Shown here: one piece after another, positions 49,664-60,661 of the stretch
Layout of the letters: each line of letters begins with the position of its first letter
Position numbering within the stretch: position 1 is the first letter of the stretch
Origin: Rhodocyclales bacterium
Lineage (GTDB): Bacteria; Pseudomonadota; Gammaproteobacteria; Burkholderiales; Rhodocyclaceae
Assembly: GCA_003105015.1 (NCBI GenBank)
Contig: PQAF01000032.1
Location: forward strand, 144,464 to 208,463
Reading direction: 5' to 3'
DNA: 64,000 nucleotides
Notes under the pieces: generated by a model
Database searches by the model: none
Told to the model about the DNA's origin: nothing
Seen by the model: the letters and a program-made list of their open reading frames with translations, nothing else
Program-made: the position numbers and the translations under genes

Positions 49664-51850
49664 ATGGAATCGACGCAAGCAAGGCGGCGCCAGGACAACG
49701 CAGCCGTCCCGCCCGGCAAAGGACTCGGCATGTGGCCGGCGTGGCTGGTCCTGCTTGTGTCGCTGGCCGTGACCGCGGCCCTCTGGCAGTGGTCGGCTGC
49801 CAGGATCGAAGAACAGATGCGCGCGGATTTTCAGGCCCGCGCGGCGGATATCCGCCACAGTCTTGAATCCCGCCTGGCCGGCTACGCCTTGGTCCTGCGC
49901 GGCGCCGCCGCCCTGTTCTCGGCCAGCGACGAAGTGACGCGCGAGGATTGGCGCCAATACGTCGCCGGCCTGCAGCTGCGCCGCGAATTGCCGGCCATCC
50001 AGGCCGTCGCATTTGCCCGATCCGTGCCTGCTGGCGGAATCGACAGCCTGGTTCGGCAAGTGCGGGCTTCGGGCATGGCGGATTTCGCCGTCTGGCCGGA
50101 GGGCCGGCGCGAGCGCTATGTCGTCAATGTCTTCACCGAGCCCTATGAAGGTCTGAACGTGAAGGCGCTCGGCTACGACATGTGGCAGGACGGCATTCGG
50201 CGCCAGGCGATGGAGCAGGCCTTGCGGTCCGGCCGCGCCACCATCACGCAAAAGATCACGCTGAAAGTCGACGAAGGAGGCGCCCCGGCCCCGGCCTTCA
50301 TCATGTACCTGCCCGTATATGACCGCGATGGTGGGAGATTGCACGGATTCGTCCTCAGCCCCTTCCGCATGCCGGACGTGGCTGGCGATCTGTTGACGCC
50401 GGCGGTGGCCGGCGTGGCCCTGGCCATCTACGATGGCACCGAAATGACCGAAGCCGCCCTTCTCCACAGCGGGCCGAGGGAGACGGCCGGCCACGCGTCG
50501 CGGTTTTCCGCCCGGGAGACGATGCCCGTCGCCGGCCGCGAATGGACGTTGAGCTTTTCCAGCGAGCCTTCCCTGGAGAACGTCGCTGCGGCGAACCGCC
50601 CCTGGCAGGCACTGGCAATCGGCATCGTGATCAGCCTGCTTCTGTTCGCCGTGATGTGGTCCCTCCTGTCGATGCGTCGGCGCGCCGTCCTGCTGGCCGA
50701 ACGCATGACCCGCTCACTGAGCGAGAGCGAACAAAAATACCGGCTGATCACCGAGAATGCATCGGACGTGATCTGGCTGCTGGACGTGGACACCCAGCGC
50801 TTCCTCTACGTCAGCCCGTCGGTGGAACGGCTGCGCGGTTTTACGCCGGAGGAGGTCATGCGCCAGCCCATGCACGAAGCCCTGACGCCGCAGTCGCGCG
50901 AGCTGCTGCAGCGCATCCTTCCCGAGAACATCGCGGAATTCCAGCGCGGGATCCGCAAGACCCATATCAGCGAGGTGGAGCAGCCGCGCAAGGACGGCAC
51001 CGCGGTGTGGACCGAGACCTCCACCCGCTTCGAGCGCGACGCAACCAGCGGGCACCTGGTGGTGTACGGCGTCTCGCGCGACATCACCGAGCGCAAGGTG
51101 GCGGAGCGCCGGCTGCGCGATTTCAATGCCGAGCTGGAGCGGCGCGTGCAACAGCGCACTGCCGAGCTCGAACGCGCCAACCGGGACCTCGAGTCGTTCT
51201 CCTATTCCATTTCCCACGACCTGCGGGCGCCCCTGCGCGCCATCAACGGCTTTTCCAGCATCCTCGCCAGCGAGGAGCGCGAGCGACTCTCGGCGGACGG
51301 CAAGGACCTGCTCGACCGCGTGGCGAAGGCGGCGACCAGGCTCGGCCAGCTGATCGACGACGTCCTCGAATACTCGCGGGCCGGCCGGCTGGCCAAGGCG
51401 GACGAGAGGGTCGATTTGCGCACCCTGGCGCAGAAGATCGCCGGCGAACTGGGAGAAACCTACCCGCATGCCGTCATCACGGTGGGCGAACTGCCGGCGG
51501 TGCAGGGCGATCCGACCATGCTACGGCAGATCCTCATCAACCTGGCAGGCAACGCCTGCAAGTATTCGGCCGGGCGCGAGCGGCCGATCGTCGAGATCGG
51601 TGCGCAAGAAGGAGAGGACGAGGTCGTGATCCACGTGCAGGACAACGGCGCCGGCTTCGACATGCGCTATGCGGACAAGCTGTTCGGCATGTTCCAGCGG
51701 CTGCATCCGGAAAGCGACTTCCAGGGGACCGGCGTCGGACTGGCGATCGTCAAGCGGCTGGTCGAGCGTCACGGAGGACGGGTCTGGGCAGAAGCCGAAC
51801 CGGACCGCGGCGCGACGTTCCGCTTCACGCTGGGGAAAGGTCGCGTTTAG
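49664..51850 (+). CDS. Membrane sensor histidine kinase with CHASE and PAS domains
   Basis: 728 residues. The first transmembrane helix is at about 24-45, a CHASE-like periplasmic sensor follows (about 70-300), with the second helix at about 318-336 (IGIVISLLLFAVMW). A PAS/PAC domain is at about 355-470. HisKA shows the phospho-acceptor in SYSISHDLRAPLRAING (about 517), and HATPase_c has N-box NLAGNACKYS, G1 DNGAGFD and G2 GTGVGLAIVKR. No response regulator is adjacent; its signal and partner are unknown. Confidence 0.93.
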   Translation: MESTQARRRQDNAAVPPGKGLGMWPAWLVLLVSLAVTAALWQWSAARIEEQMRADFQARAADIRHSLESRLAGYALVLRGAAALFSASDEVTREDWRQYVAGLQLRRELPAIQAVAFARSVPAGGIDSLVRQVRASGMADFAVWPEGRRERYVVNVFTEPYEGLNVKALGYDMWQDGIRRQAMEQALRSGRATITQKITLKVDEGGAPAPAFIMYLPVYDRDGGRLHGFVLSPFRMPDVAGDLLTPAVAGVALAIYDGTEMTEAALLHSGPRETAGHASRFSARETMPVAGREWTLSFSSEPSLENVAAANRPWQALAIGIVISLLLFAVMWSLLSMRRRAVLLAERMTRSLSESEQKYRLITENASDVIWLLDVDTQRFLYVSPSVERLRGFTPEEVMRQPMHEALTPQSRELLQRILPENIAEFQRGIRKTHISEVEQPRKDGTAVWTETSTRFERDATSGHLVVYGVSRDITERKVAERRLRDFNAELERRVQQRTAELERANRDLESFSYSISHDLRAPLRAINGFSSILASEERERLSADGKDLLDRVAKAATRLGQLIDDVLEYSRAGRLAKADERVDLRTLAQKIAGELGETYPHAVITVGELPAVQGDPTMLRQILINLAGNACKYSAGRERPIVEIGAQEGEDEVVIHVQDNGAGFDMRYADKLFGMFQRLHPESDFQGTGVGLAIVKRLVERHGGRVWAEAEPDRGATFRFTLGKGRV

Positions 51851-51877
51851 GTTGCAGCCTGCGCCCCGCCGGGAATG

Positions 51878-52531
51878 CTATTGCGGCAGGATCTCGGTGA
51901 AGTGCCGCAATGCGGCGAACTCGCCGACGTCCTTCTCGGGCTGGCGGGTGTCGGGCCGGTAGACGGCGAGCAGGTGGGCGATGCCGGCCTGGCGTGCGGC
52001 ACGCAGCACCGGCAGGCTGTCGTCGATGAGGAGGGTGCGCGCGGGGTCGTAGGGCACCATTGCGCGCAGGGCCGGCCAGAAGGCGGGATCCTCCTTGGGA
52101 AGGCCGACCTCGTGGGAGGTGATGAGCAGGTCGAAATGCACCTGCAGGCCGGTGCGCGCCATCTTCAGCGTGAGGCTCTTCTGGTGCGCGTTGGTGACGA
52201 GGACGACCCCTTTGCCTGCCGCGCGCAGCGCTTCAAGGAAGCGCGGCACGTCCGGATGGACTGCGATGAGATGCGCCACCTCCTCCTTCAGCCGGGCGAT
52301 GTCGAGTTGCAGTTCGCGCGTCCAGAAATCCACGCAATACCAGTCCAGCGTGCCGGCCTTGGCGCGGTAGATGTCGGTCAGGCGGCGGCGTGCTTCGGCG
52401 TGCGGCAGATCGTGCCGTTCCGCATAGCGCACCGGCACGTGTTCCTGCCAGAAATGGTTGTCGAAGTGCAGGTCGAGCAGCGTGCCGTCCATGTCGAGGA
52501 GGACTGTGTCGATGACGCGCCAGTCGATCAT
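51878..52531 (-). CDS. yrfG: GMP/IMP 5'-nucleotidase YrfG (HAD family)
   Basis: 217 residues from the ATG at 52531. HAD motif I is VLLDMDGTLLDLHFDN (nucleophile Asp about 13), motif II Thr is in VLVTNAHQKSL, motif III Lys is in GLPKEDPAFW, and motif IV is LLIDDSLPVL. Its E. coli homologue removes phosphate from GMP and IMP. Its ATG overlaps the stop of the GGDEF gene, linking c-di-GMP synthesis with GMP breakdown on one transcript. Confidence 0.92.
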   Translation of the reverse strand: MIDWRVIDTVLLDMDGTLLDLHFDNHFWQEHVPVRYAERHDLPHAEARRRLTDIYRAKAGTLDWYCVDFWTRELQLDIARLKEEVAHLIAVHPDVPRFLEALRAAGKGVVLVTNAHQKSLTLKMARTGLQVHFDLLITSHEVGLPKEDPAFWPALRAMVPYDPARTLLIDDSLPVLRAARQAGIAHLLAVYRPDTRQPEKDVGEFAALRHFTEILPQ

Positions 52532-53775
52532 TTCCTGCTGGTCCGCGGTAGCGGTGCGGATGCGACGGAATGGCCTGGCGCCGGCGCCAGGACTGCCGTC
52601 GTCTCCTCCAGCCATGAGGCGGCCACGACGCGGTTGCGTCCGCTGCTCTTGGCGGCATACAGCGCCTGGTCGGCGCGGTGCATGAGCTGGTCGATGGCGC
52701 GTTCGTGCGCGAGCAGTTGTGCGGCGCCGATGCTGGCGGTGGTGGGAACCGGGAAGCCGGGTGCCGGCAGATGTTCGGCCTCGGTCAGTTCGCGCAGCCG
52801 TTCGGCAATGCCCAGGGCGACCTCCTCGGTGGCGTCGGGCAGCAGGACGGCGAACTCCTCGCCGCCCAGGCGGGCGAAGAAGTCGTATTCGCGCAGGTGC
52901 GGGTGCACCAGCGCGGCAAAGCGGCGCAGCGTTTCGTCGCCGGCGGCATGGCCGAGCGCGTCGTTGATCGACTTGAAGCGGTCGAGGTCGATCATCAGCA
53001 GGGACAGCGGCGTGCCCTTGCGCCGGCAGCGTGCCAGTTCCGATTCCGCGCGGGTATAGAAGACCCGGCGGTTGCCGATGCCGGTGAGCGCATCCAGCGT
53101 CGCCAGCCGGTTCAGTTCGGAGGCGAGCTGGTCGACGATCATCAGGGCGAAGCCCAGGCTCATCAGCATGGTGGTGATGTGGGCGCCGCCGAGAATCATC
53201 CCCTGCCAGAAATGGGGTGCGAAGAGATGGGCCGGGGGGTTGTCGGAGAATATGGCGTGCAGGAGGCGTCCGGTCATCAGGGCGCAGCCGAGCAGGAAGA
53301 GCAGGCCGGTGAAGCGGTGCGAGACCGGCTTTTCGGAAGACAGCGGCAGCAGCAGCCGGGCAGAGCTGAGGCCGGTGAGAATCATCAGCGCGATGGACAG
53401 CGTTCCCACCGCCAGGCGATGGGGTGCCGCCGAGCTCCACAGCAGGGCGAAGATGACGCCGGCGGCGGCCACCGTCGTCCAGGCAAGCCGATTGCTGGGC
53501 TTGTCGCCGAGCAGGCGCTGGATGGCGAGGTAGTAGAGCGCCGTGGTCACCACCAGCAGGGTATTGCCGACGACACGCGCGGGCAGTTCGTTGGCGGTCT
53601 GGGACAGGCCGAGCAGCAGCAGGCCGGCGGCGAGCGCGATGTTGGCGCCGGTCCAGTGCCAGACGCCGCGCACGCTGGCTGCGTAGAAGCGCGAGACGGC
53701 CAGCAGCACCAGCGCCGTGGGCACCGCCGTGAAGGCCATCAGCAGCAGGATGGTGCGCGCGTCGAGCAGCAGCAA
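52528..53775 (-). CDS. Diguanylate cyclase with a membrane-bound N-terminal domain
   Basis: 415 residues. About seven hydrophobic segments fill residues 5-210 (a MASE-like sensor), followed by a GGDEF domain (about 230-390). The signature is FARLGGEEFAVLLPDA, the active GGEEF form, with DLDRFKSINDALGHAAGDE at the metal Asp. An RxxD inhibitory site is not clearly present. It makes cyclic di-GMP. It is read in one operon with yrfG downstream. Confidence 0.92.
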   Translation of the reverse strand: MLLLDARTILLLMAFTAVPTALVLLAVSRFYAASVRGVWHWTGANIALAAGLLLLGLSQTANELPARVVGNTLLVVTTALYYLAIQRLLGDKPSNRLAWTTVAAAGVIFALLWSSAAPHRLAVGTLSIALMILTGLSSARLLLPLSSEKPVSHRFTGLLFLLGCALMTGRLLHAIFSDNPPAHLFAPHFWQGMILGGAHITTMLMSLGFALMIVDQLASELNRLATLDALTGIGNRRVFYTRAESELARCRRKGTPLSLLMIDLDRFKSINDALGHAAGDETLRRFAALVHPHLREYDFFARLGGEEFAVLLPDATEEVALGIAERLRELTEAEHLPAPGFPVPTTASIGAAQLLAHERAIDQLMHRADQALYAAKSSGRNRVVAASWLEETTAVLAPAPGHSVASAPLPRTSRK

Positions 53776-53776
53776 C

Positions 53777-55303
53777 TCAGGCCTCCTGCGTGAGCAGCGA
53801 GGCGCCGATCTGGGCGCGCCGCCTCAGCCAGGGGCTGGGCCGGTAGCGCGGGTCGCCGCAGCCGGATTGCAGATTCTCCAGGATGTCGAGCACGGTGCGC
53901 GCGCCCAGCGCGTCGCCCAGCGCCAGCGGGCCCCTGGGATAGCCGAGGCCGAGGGTGACGGCGCGATCGATGTCCGCAGGCAGCGCAATGCCCTGCTGGG
54001 CGATGTCGCAGCCGATGTTCACGATGTGCGCCAGCACGCGCTGCGCGATGCAACCGGCGCTGTCGCGGACGACGGACGCCGTCACGCCGTCGGCGGCGAA
54101 GAGGCCGTGCGCCGCCTCGCGCATGGCGGTCGAGGTGAGCGGCGTGGTCATCAGGGTGCGGTGGCGGTCGAGGCCGCAGAGGGCGTCGATGGCGACGGTG
54201 CGTGCGGCATCCAGCCCCTCGCGCGCCGCACAGGTGCTGGCGTCCTCGCCGAGCGGCGTGACGATGCAGAGGGCGCCGTCCTGCGGAGACTGACTTTCGT
54301 CGAGCGTGCCGCCGAGCGTGCGTACCAGTTCGCGCACGGCGGCGGCGAGCGGCGGACGCGCGCCGCTCACCCAGACGCGGGCCGGGCGTGCGGCGGGGGC
54401 GCTTGGCGTCGGCGGCATCTGCTGCTTGCCGTCCTTGTATTCGTAGAAACCGCGCCCGCTCTTGCGGCCGAGCAGCCCGCCGGCCAGGCGCTGCGCCGCC
54501 AATGCGGAGGGCCGGTAGCGCGGCTCCTGGTAGTACTGGTGGTAGATCGACTCCATCACCGGATGCGAGACGTCGAGGCCGGTCAGGTCGAGCAGCTCGA
54601 ACGGCCCCATGCGGAAGCCGCCGGCGCCGCGCAGGATGGCATCGATGACATGGAATTCGGCGACGTTTTCGCCGAGCAGGCGCAGGGCCTCGGTGACGTA
54701 GCCGCGCCCGGCGTGGTTCACGATGAAGCCCGGCGTGTCCTTGGCGCGCACCGGCGTGTGGCCCATGCGCCGGGCCAGTTCGGCAAGGGCCTCGCCCACC
54801 CACGGCTCGGTGAGCAGGGCGTCGATCACCTCGACCACCTTCATCAGCGGCACCGGATTGAAGAAATGGTAGCCGGCGATGCGGCCCGGCCGGCGGCAGG
54901 CGGCGGCGATTTCCGTCACCGACAGGGAGGAGGTGTTGCTGGCGAGGATGCAGGCCTCGCCGACGATGTTTTCGAGCGCGGCGAACAGCTGGCGCTTGGC
55001 CTCCAGCTTCTCGACGATGGCTTCGACGACGATGTGGCAGGGCGCAAAGGCATCGAGCGACTCGGCGGGCACGATGCGGGCGGCCGCCGCGTCGGCGGCG
55101 TCCCGGGCGATCTTGCCCTTGGCGGCCAGCCCGGACAGGGTGCCGGCGATGGTCTGTTGCGCGGCGGCGGCGGCGCCGGGCGCGAGATCGAAGAGCAGGA
55201 CGCGGATGCCGGCCTGGGCGGCGATCTGCGCGATGCCGCGGCCCATGGCGCCGGCACCGGCGATGCCCAGGGTCAGGTTGGGGGAGCTGATGTCGGGTTT
55301 CAT
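53777..55303 (-). CDS. 3-hydroxyacyl-CoA dehydrogenase (PaaH/Hbd type)
   Basis: 508 residues from the ATG at 55303; a longer 520-residue form is possible. The NAD loop is LGIAGAGAMGRGIAQIAAQAG (GxGxxG) near residue 12. The HCDH_N domain is complete with the catalytic His in IAGYHFFNPVPLMKVVEV and Asn/Glu later. A second HCDH domain (about 290-500), partly degenerate, gives the longer PaaH-like architecture. It oxidises 3-hydroxyacyl-CoA and may feed beta-oxidation or hydroxybutyrate metabolism. It is divergent from uspA. Confidence 0.92.
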   Translation of the reverse strand: MKPDISSPNLTLGIAGAGAMGRGIAQIAAQAGIRVLLFDLAPGAAAAAQQTIAGTLSGLAAKGKIARDAADAAAARIVPAESLDAFAPCHIVVEAIVEKLEAKRQLFAALENIVGEACILASNTSSLSVTEIAAACRRPGRIAGYHFFNPVPLMKVVEVIDALLTEPWVGEALAELARRMGHTPVRAKDTPGFIVNHAGRGYVTEALRLLGENVAEFHVIDAILRGAGGFRMGPFELLDLTGLDVSHPVMESIYHQYYQEPRYRPSALAAQRLAGGLLGRKSGRGFYEYKDGKQQMPPTPSAPAARPARVWVSGARPPLAAAVRELVRTLGGTLDESQSPQDGALCIVTPLGEDASTCAAREGLDAARTVAIDALCGLDRHRTLMTTPLTSTAMREAAHGLFAADGVTASVVRDSAGCIAQRVLAHIVNIGCDIAQQGIALPADIDRAVTLGLGYPRGPLALGDALGARTVLDILENLQSGCGDPRYRPSPWLRRRAQIGASLLTQEA

Positions 55304-55407
55304 GTTCGCGGAATCTTCGGACGCCGAAGTATAAGTCACGATTGAACCGGCGTGTCCCTTCCATTACCATCGGAGAATCACAAAAACGCAGAGACGAGGA
55401 GGGGGAC

Positions 55408-55838
55408 ATGTACCGCAAGGTGCTGCTGGCCTACGATGGTTCGCAGAGCGGGAGGACCGCGCTGCTTGAGTGCGCCGACATCAACAACTTCCTGCATGCC
55501 GAGATCCACCTGCTGGCGGTGGCGCCGCTGATGGCCGGGCTCTACCTGACCGAGGGCTTCGTGCCGGACACGCTGCAGGAGGACGAGAACCGGCGCTTCA
55601 AGGATATCCTCGACGAGGGGCTGCGGCTGCTCGCGGAGAAGGGGGTCAAGGCCGAGGGCCACGTCGTCACCGGCGAGCCGGTCGACGAGATCTGCCGGCT
55701 TGCCGGAGAGCTGGGCGTTGACCTGATCGTCGTCGGTCACCGCAAGCACGCCTTCTTCATGTCGCGCTGGTGGAAGGGCTCGGTCGGCTCCACCCTCATC
55801 GAGGACGCGCCCTGCAGCGTGCTGATTGCGTTGGCCCG

Positions 55839-55842
<4 letters not shown>
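55408..55842 (+). CDS. Universal stress protein (UspA family)
   Basis: 144 residues from the ATG at 55408 with GGAGGGGG upstream. The start MYRKVLLAYDGSQSGRTALL carries the Asp of the Usp fold, and the C-terminal G-rich ATP loop is in VVGHRKHAFFMSRWWKGSVG then STLIEDAPCSVL. It probably binds ATP. Its stop overlaps the start of the response regulator (ATGA), so the two are made together. Confidence 0.92.
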
Positions 55843-57211
<1,369 letters not shown>

Positions 57212-57215
<4 letters not shown>

Positions 57216-57274
57216 GTCGGGCTTCCGCCCGACTAGGGACGCGGCGGCTTTTGTCGGGCTGAAGCCCGAGCTAC
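57212..57274. repeat. REP-type inverted pair (REPIN) between the regulator gene and bamD
   Basis: GTAGGTCGGGCTTCCGCCCG (57212-) and its inverted partner GTCGGGCTGAAGCCCGAGCT (to 57274) each form a palindrome and pair with each other. This is the common REP word of proteobacteria, spread by RAYT transposases. It overlaps the regulator stop codon and fills the convergent gap, so it can also act as a terminator. Confidence 0.75.
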
Positions 57275-57278
57275 CGGA

Positions 57279-58061
57279 TCACCACAGCTTCCACCAGGGC
57301 TCCTTGCGGTCGAGCCCGCGCTTGTAGTAGTCGCTGTTGGGGAAGTTGGTGCGCATGACGCGCTCGGCGTCGTCGCGCAGGTCGTTCAGGCCGAGCGCAT
57401 CGTAGGACTTCACCATGATGAACAGCGCTTCCTCGTTGGCCGGCGCATCGACATAGGTCTTCACGGCGGACTGGGCGCGGTTGGCGGCTGCGACGTAGGC
57501 GCCGCGCTTGAGGTAGTAGCGCGCGACGTGCACCTCGTGCGAGGCGAGGGCATTCACCAGGTATTTCATGCGCGCGGCGGCGTCGGCGGCGTACTTGCTG
57601 TCGGGGAACTTGGCGACCAGTTCCTTGAAGGCGTCGAAGGATTCGCGCGCCGCCTTCGGATCGCGTTCCGACAGGTCCTGCATGCTGATATAGCCGAGGA
57701 TGCCGAGATCCTCGTTGAAATTCACCAGGCCCTTCAGGTAATAGACGTAATCGACGTTGGGGTGGTTGGGATGCAGCTTGATGAAGCGGTCGCAGGCGGC
57801 GATGGCGGAGGCCGGTTCGCCGGCCTTGTAGTAGGCGTAGGCGATCTCGATCTGCGCCTGCTGCGCATAGCGCCCGAAGGGATAGCGCGATTCGAGGATC
57901 TCGAAGTACTTGACGGCCTTTTCGTATGAGCCGTCGCCCATGGCTTCCTTCGCGGCGGAATACAGGCGGTTGGCCGACCAGCCGGCGGTCTCGTCCTTCA
58001 ACTCCGGCAGCAGTCCGCAGCCGCCGAGCAGCAAGGCAAGAATAAACGCTAGACTACGCAT
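57279..58061 (-). CDS. bamD: Outer membrane assembly lipoprotein BamD
   Basis: 260 residues. The signal peptide ends in the lipobox LLGGCG (Cys 15), and tetratricopeptide-type repeats follow (YEKAVKYFEILESRYPFGRY, then ATARMKYLVNAL). BamD is the essential partner of BamA and BamC in outer membrane protein insertion. bamC lies 41 kb away. Its ATG (58059-58061) overlaps the divergent rluD start. Confidence 0.95.
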   Translation of the reverse strand: MRSLAFILALLLGGCGLLPELKDETAGWSANRLYSAAKEAMGDGSYEKAVKYFEILESRYPFGRYAQQAQIEIAYAYYKAGEPASAIAACDRFIKLHPNHPNVDYVYYLKGLVNFNEDLGILGYISMQDLSERDPKAARESFDAFKELVAKFPDSKYAADAAARMKYLVNALASHEVHVARYYLKRGAYVAAANRAQSAVKTYVDAPANEEALFIMVKSYDALGLNDLRDDAERVMRTNFPNSDYYKRGLDRKEPWWKLW

Positions 58062-58062
58062 G

Positions 58063-59034
58063 ATGAATTCCCTGCAAAGAAAGCGCGCAGATTATAGCGC
58101 AAAGGCCTCCGCCGGCCCGGCACGCGTCCTCGAAATTCCGGCGGATTGCGCCGGGCTGCGCCTCGATCAGGCGCTGGCGCGCCTGCTGCCCGAGCATTCG
58201 CGCAGCAGGCTCGCTGCCTGGGTGAGGCAGGGGAAAGTCAGTCTGGACGATACGCCGGCGGACGCCAAGCGCAAGGTGTGGGGCGGCGAGCGGATCACGC
58301 TGGAGGAGGAGGCGCTGCCCGAGGAGACGGCGCAGCAGCCGGAGGACATCCCGCTGGCGATCGTGCACGAGGACGCGCACGTCCTGGTCATCGACAAGCC
58401 GGCCGGGCTGGTGGTGCACCCGGGCAGCGGCAACTGGCAGGGCACGCTGCTCAACGCCCTGCTGCACCATGCGCCGCAACTCGCCGGCATCCCGCGCGCC
58501 GGCATCGTGCACCGACTCGACAAGGACACCAGCGGCCTGCTCGTCGTCGCCAAGTCCCTGGAAGCGCAGACCGACCTCGTGCGCCAGCTGCAGGCGCGCA
58601 CGGTGAAGCGGCATTACCTGGCGCTGGCGCACGGCCGCGTCGCGCGCAACGGCGTCGTCGATGCGCCGATCGGCCGCCACCCCGTGCAGCGCACGAAGAT
58701 GGCGGTGGTCGGCGGCGGCCGCGCCGCGCGTACCCACTACCATGTGCTGGAGCGCTTCGCGCGCGCCACCCTGCTCGAATGCGCCCTGGAGACGGGGCGC
58801 ACTCACCAGATCCGCGTGCACATGGCCGACATCGGCCATCCGCTCGTCGGCGATCCGGTCTACGGGCCGCGCAAGGCGGCGCAGACCCTGCTGTCGGCGT
58901 TTCCGCGCCAGGCCCTGCATGCCTGGCGCCTGGCGCTGGTGCATCCGGCGACGCGCAGCGAGATGGGCTGGGAGGCGCCGCTGCCGGAGGATTTCGCAGC
59001 ACTGCTCGAATCCTTGCGGGCTGAAGCCGCATGA
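58063..59034 (+). CDS. rluD: 23S rRNA pseudouridine synthase RluD
   Basis: About 323 residues from the second ATG at 58063; 58060 is also a start and overlaps that of bamD. An S4 domain (about 25-85) precedes the RluA-type catalytic domain with catalytic Asp in GIVHRLDKDTSGLLVVAK. It modifies uridines of helix 69 in 23S rRNA. In many bacteria rluD is divergent from bamD and followed by pgeF, as here. There is no room for an own ribosome site before bamD, so a later start is possible. Confidence 0.92.
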   Translation: MNSLQRKRADYSAKASAGPARVLEIPADCAGLRLDQALARLLPEHSRSRLAAWVRQGKVSLDDTPADAKRKVWGGERITLEEEALPEETAQQPEDIPLAIVHEDAHVLVIDKPAGLVVHPGSGNWQGTLLNALLHHAPQLAGIPRAGIVHRLDKDTSGLLVVAKSLEAQTDLVRQLQARTVKRHYLALAHGRVARNGVVDAPIGRHPVQRTKMAVVGGGRAARTHYHVLERFARATLLECALETGRTHQIRVHMADIGHPLVGDPVYGPRKAAQTLLSAFPRQALHAWRLALVHPATRSEMGWEAPLPEDFAALLESLRAEAA

Positions 59035-59756
59035 CGGATTGGATCACGCCAGAATGGCCGGCGCCGGCATCCGTGCGGGCGCTGGTCACGACACGCGCCG
59101 GCGGTGTCAGCGCGGGGCCCTATTCCTCGATGAATCTCGCGACGCATGTGGGAGACGATCCTGCCGCCGTGGCGGAGAATCGCCGCCGGCTGCGTGCCCA
59201 TCTGCCCGCCGAACCCCTCTGGCTCTCCCAGGTGCATGGCGTCGCCGTCGTGCGCGCCGAGGATGCCGCCGAAGGCGCCGAGGCGGATGCCGCCTTCACG
59301 CGCCGAACGGGCAAAGTATGCGCCGTGCTGACGGCGGACTGCCTGCCGGTCCTGCTGTGCAATGACGCCGGCACGGTGGTCTGCGCGGCGCATGCCGGCT
59401 GGCGCGGTCTCGCCGGCGGCGTCATCGAGTCGGCGGTGCGGGCGACGAACGAGCCGCCGGCGCGGCTGCTCGCCTGGCTCGGACCGGCCATCGGCCCGCA
59501 GGCCTTCGAGGTCGGCGCCGAAGTGCGCGAAACCTTTCTCGCGCATGCGCCCGAGGCGGCGACGGCCTTCGCGGCGAGGGAGAACGGCAAGTGGCTGGCC
59601 GACCTCTACCGGCTGGCTGGGCAGCGGCTGAAAGCGCTGGGCGTTGCGCGCGTCTTCGGCGGCGGCTTCTGCGCCTTCAGCGATGCCGAACGCTTCTATT
59701 CCTTCCGCCGCGAGAAGGCCACCGGCCGCATGGCCTCCCTGATCTGGATGGAGTGA
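59031..59756 (+). CDS. pgeF: Peptidoglycan editing factor/purine nucleoside phosphorylase PgeF (YfiH)
   Basis: 241 residues with the DUF152 metal site: His in LSQVHGVAVV (about 67), Cys in LTADCLPVLLC (about 105) and His in AAHAGWRGLAGGV (about 122). Members remove stray L-Ser from precursors or act as nucleosidases. Its start overlaps the rluD stop (4 bp) and its stop overlaps the EamA start (TGATG). Confidence 0.93.
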   Translation: MTDWITPEWPAPASVRALVTTRAGGVSAGPYSSMNLATHVGDDPAAVAENRRRLRAHLPAEPLWLSQVHGVAVVRAEDAAEGAEADAAFTRRTGKVCAVLTADCLPVLLCNDAGTVVCAAHAGWRGLAGGVIESAVRATNEPPARLLAWLGPAIGPQAFEVGAEVRETFLAHAPEAATAFAARENGKWLADLYRLAGQRLKALGVARVFGGGFCAFSDAERFYSFRREKATGRMASLIWME

Positions 59757-60652
59757 TGGAAAGAAAGACGCATCTCGATACCGCCGCCATGGCCCTGATG
59801 GTCGTGCTGTGCGCCGCCTGGGGCCTGCAGCAGGTGGCGATCAAGGTGGCCAACGCCGGCATCTCGCCCGTCTGGCAGGCCAGCCTGCGCTCGATCGGCG
59901 CCGCGCTCCTGGTCTGGTCCTGGGCGTCGTACAAGGGCATCCGCCTCTTCGAGCGGGACGGCACGCTCTTTGCGGGACTGCTCTCGGCAGCGCTCTTCGC
60001 AGGCGAGTTCGCCTTCATCTACTGGGGGCTCACCTACACCACCGCCTCGCGCGGCGTGGTGTTCCTGTACACGGCGCCGTTCATGATCGCCCTGGGTGCG
60101 CACTGGTTTCTGCCGGGGGAGAAGCTGCGCCCGCAGCAGTGGCTCGGCCTGGCCTGCGCCTTTGCCGGGATTCTGGCCGCCTTCGGCGAATCGCTCGGCC
60201 TGCCGTCGCAAAGTCAGCTTCTGGGAGACGGCATGCTGTTGCTGGCGGCCGTGCTGTGGGCGGCCACCACGCTGGTGATCAAGGGCAGCCGCCTGGCGAA
60301 AGTCAGTCCCGCCAAGACGCTGTTCTACCAATTGGCCGGTTCGGCGCTGGTGCTGCCCTGCGTTTCGCTGGCGCTGGACGAGCCGGGGGTCATCGCGCTG
60401 ACGCCGCTGGTGCTGGCGAGCCTGGCCTACCAGACCGTGCTGGTGGCCTTCGCCAGCTATCTCGTCTGGTTCTGGCTGGTGGCGCACTACCCGGCCGGGC
60501 GGCTGGCGGCGTTTTCCTTTTTGACGCCGCTGTTCGGCGTGCTGGCCGGCGCACTGCTGCTCTCCGAGCGCATCAGTCCTGCGCTGGCGGTGGCGCTGGC
60601 GCTGGTGGTCCTCGGCATCTGGCTGGTCAACCGGCCGCCGAGGTCAGCCTGA
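59756..60652 (+). CDS. EamA-family (DMT) inner-membrane transporter
   Basis: 298 residues from the ATG at 59756. About ten transmembrane helices in two EamA repeats (about 12-140 and 155-290), with the start MALMVVLCAAWGLQQVAIKV. The substrate cannot be read from sequence; relatives export metabolites or amino acids. It is coupled to pgeF through a TGATG overlap, and a GACTGACTTT decamer falls in the gene at 60299. Confidence 0.9.
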   Translation: MERKTHLDTAAMALMVVLCAAWGLQQVAIKVANAGISPVWQASLRSIGAALLVWSWASYKGIRLFERDGTLFAGLLSAALFAGEFAFIYWGLTYTTASRGVVFLYTAPFMIALGAHWFLPGEKLRPQQWLGLACAFAGILAAFGESLGLPSQSQLLGDGMLLLAAVLWAATTLVIKGSRLAKVSPAKTLFYQLAGSALVLPCVSLALDEPGVIALTPLVLASLAYQTVLVAFASYLVWFWLVAHYPAGRLAAFSFLTPLFGVLAGALLLSERISPALAVALALVVLGIWLVNRPPRSA

Positions 60653-60661
60653 ATCACCGCG

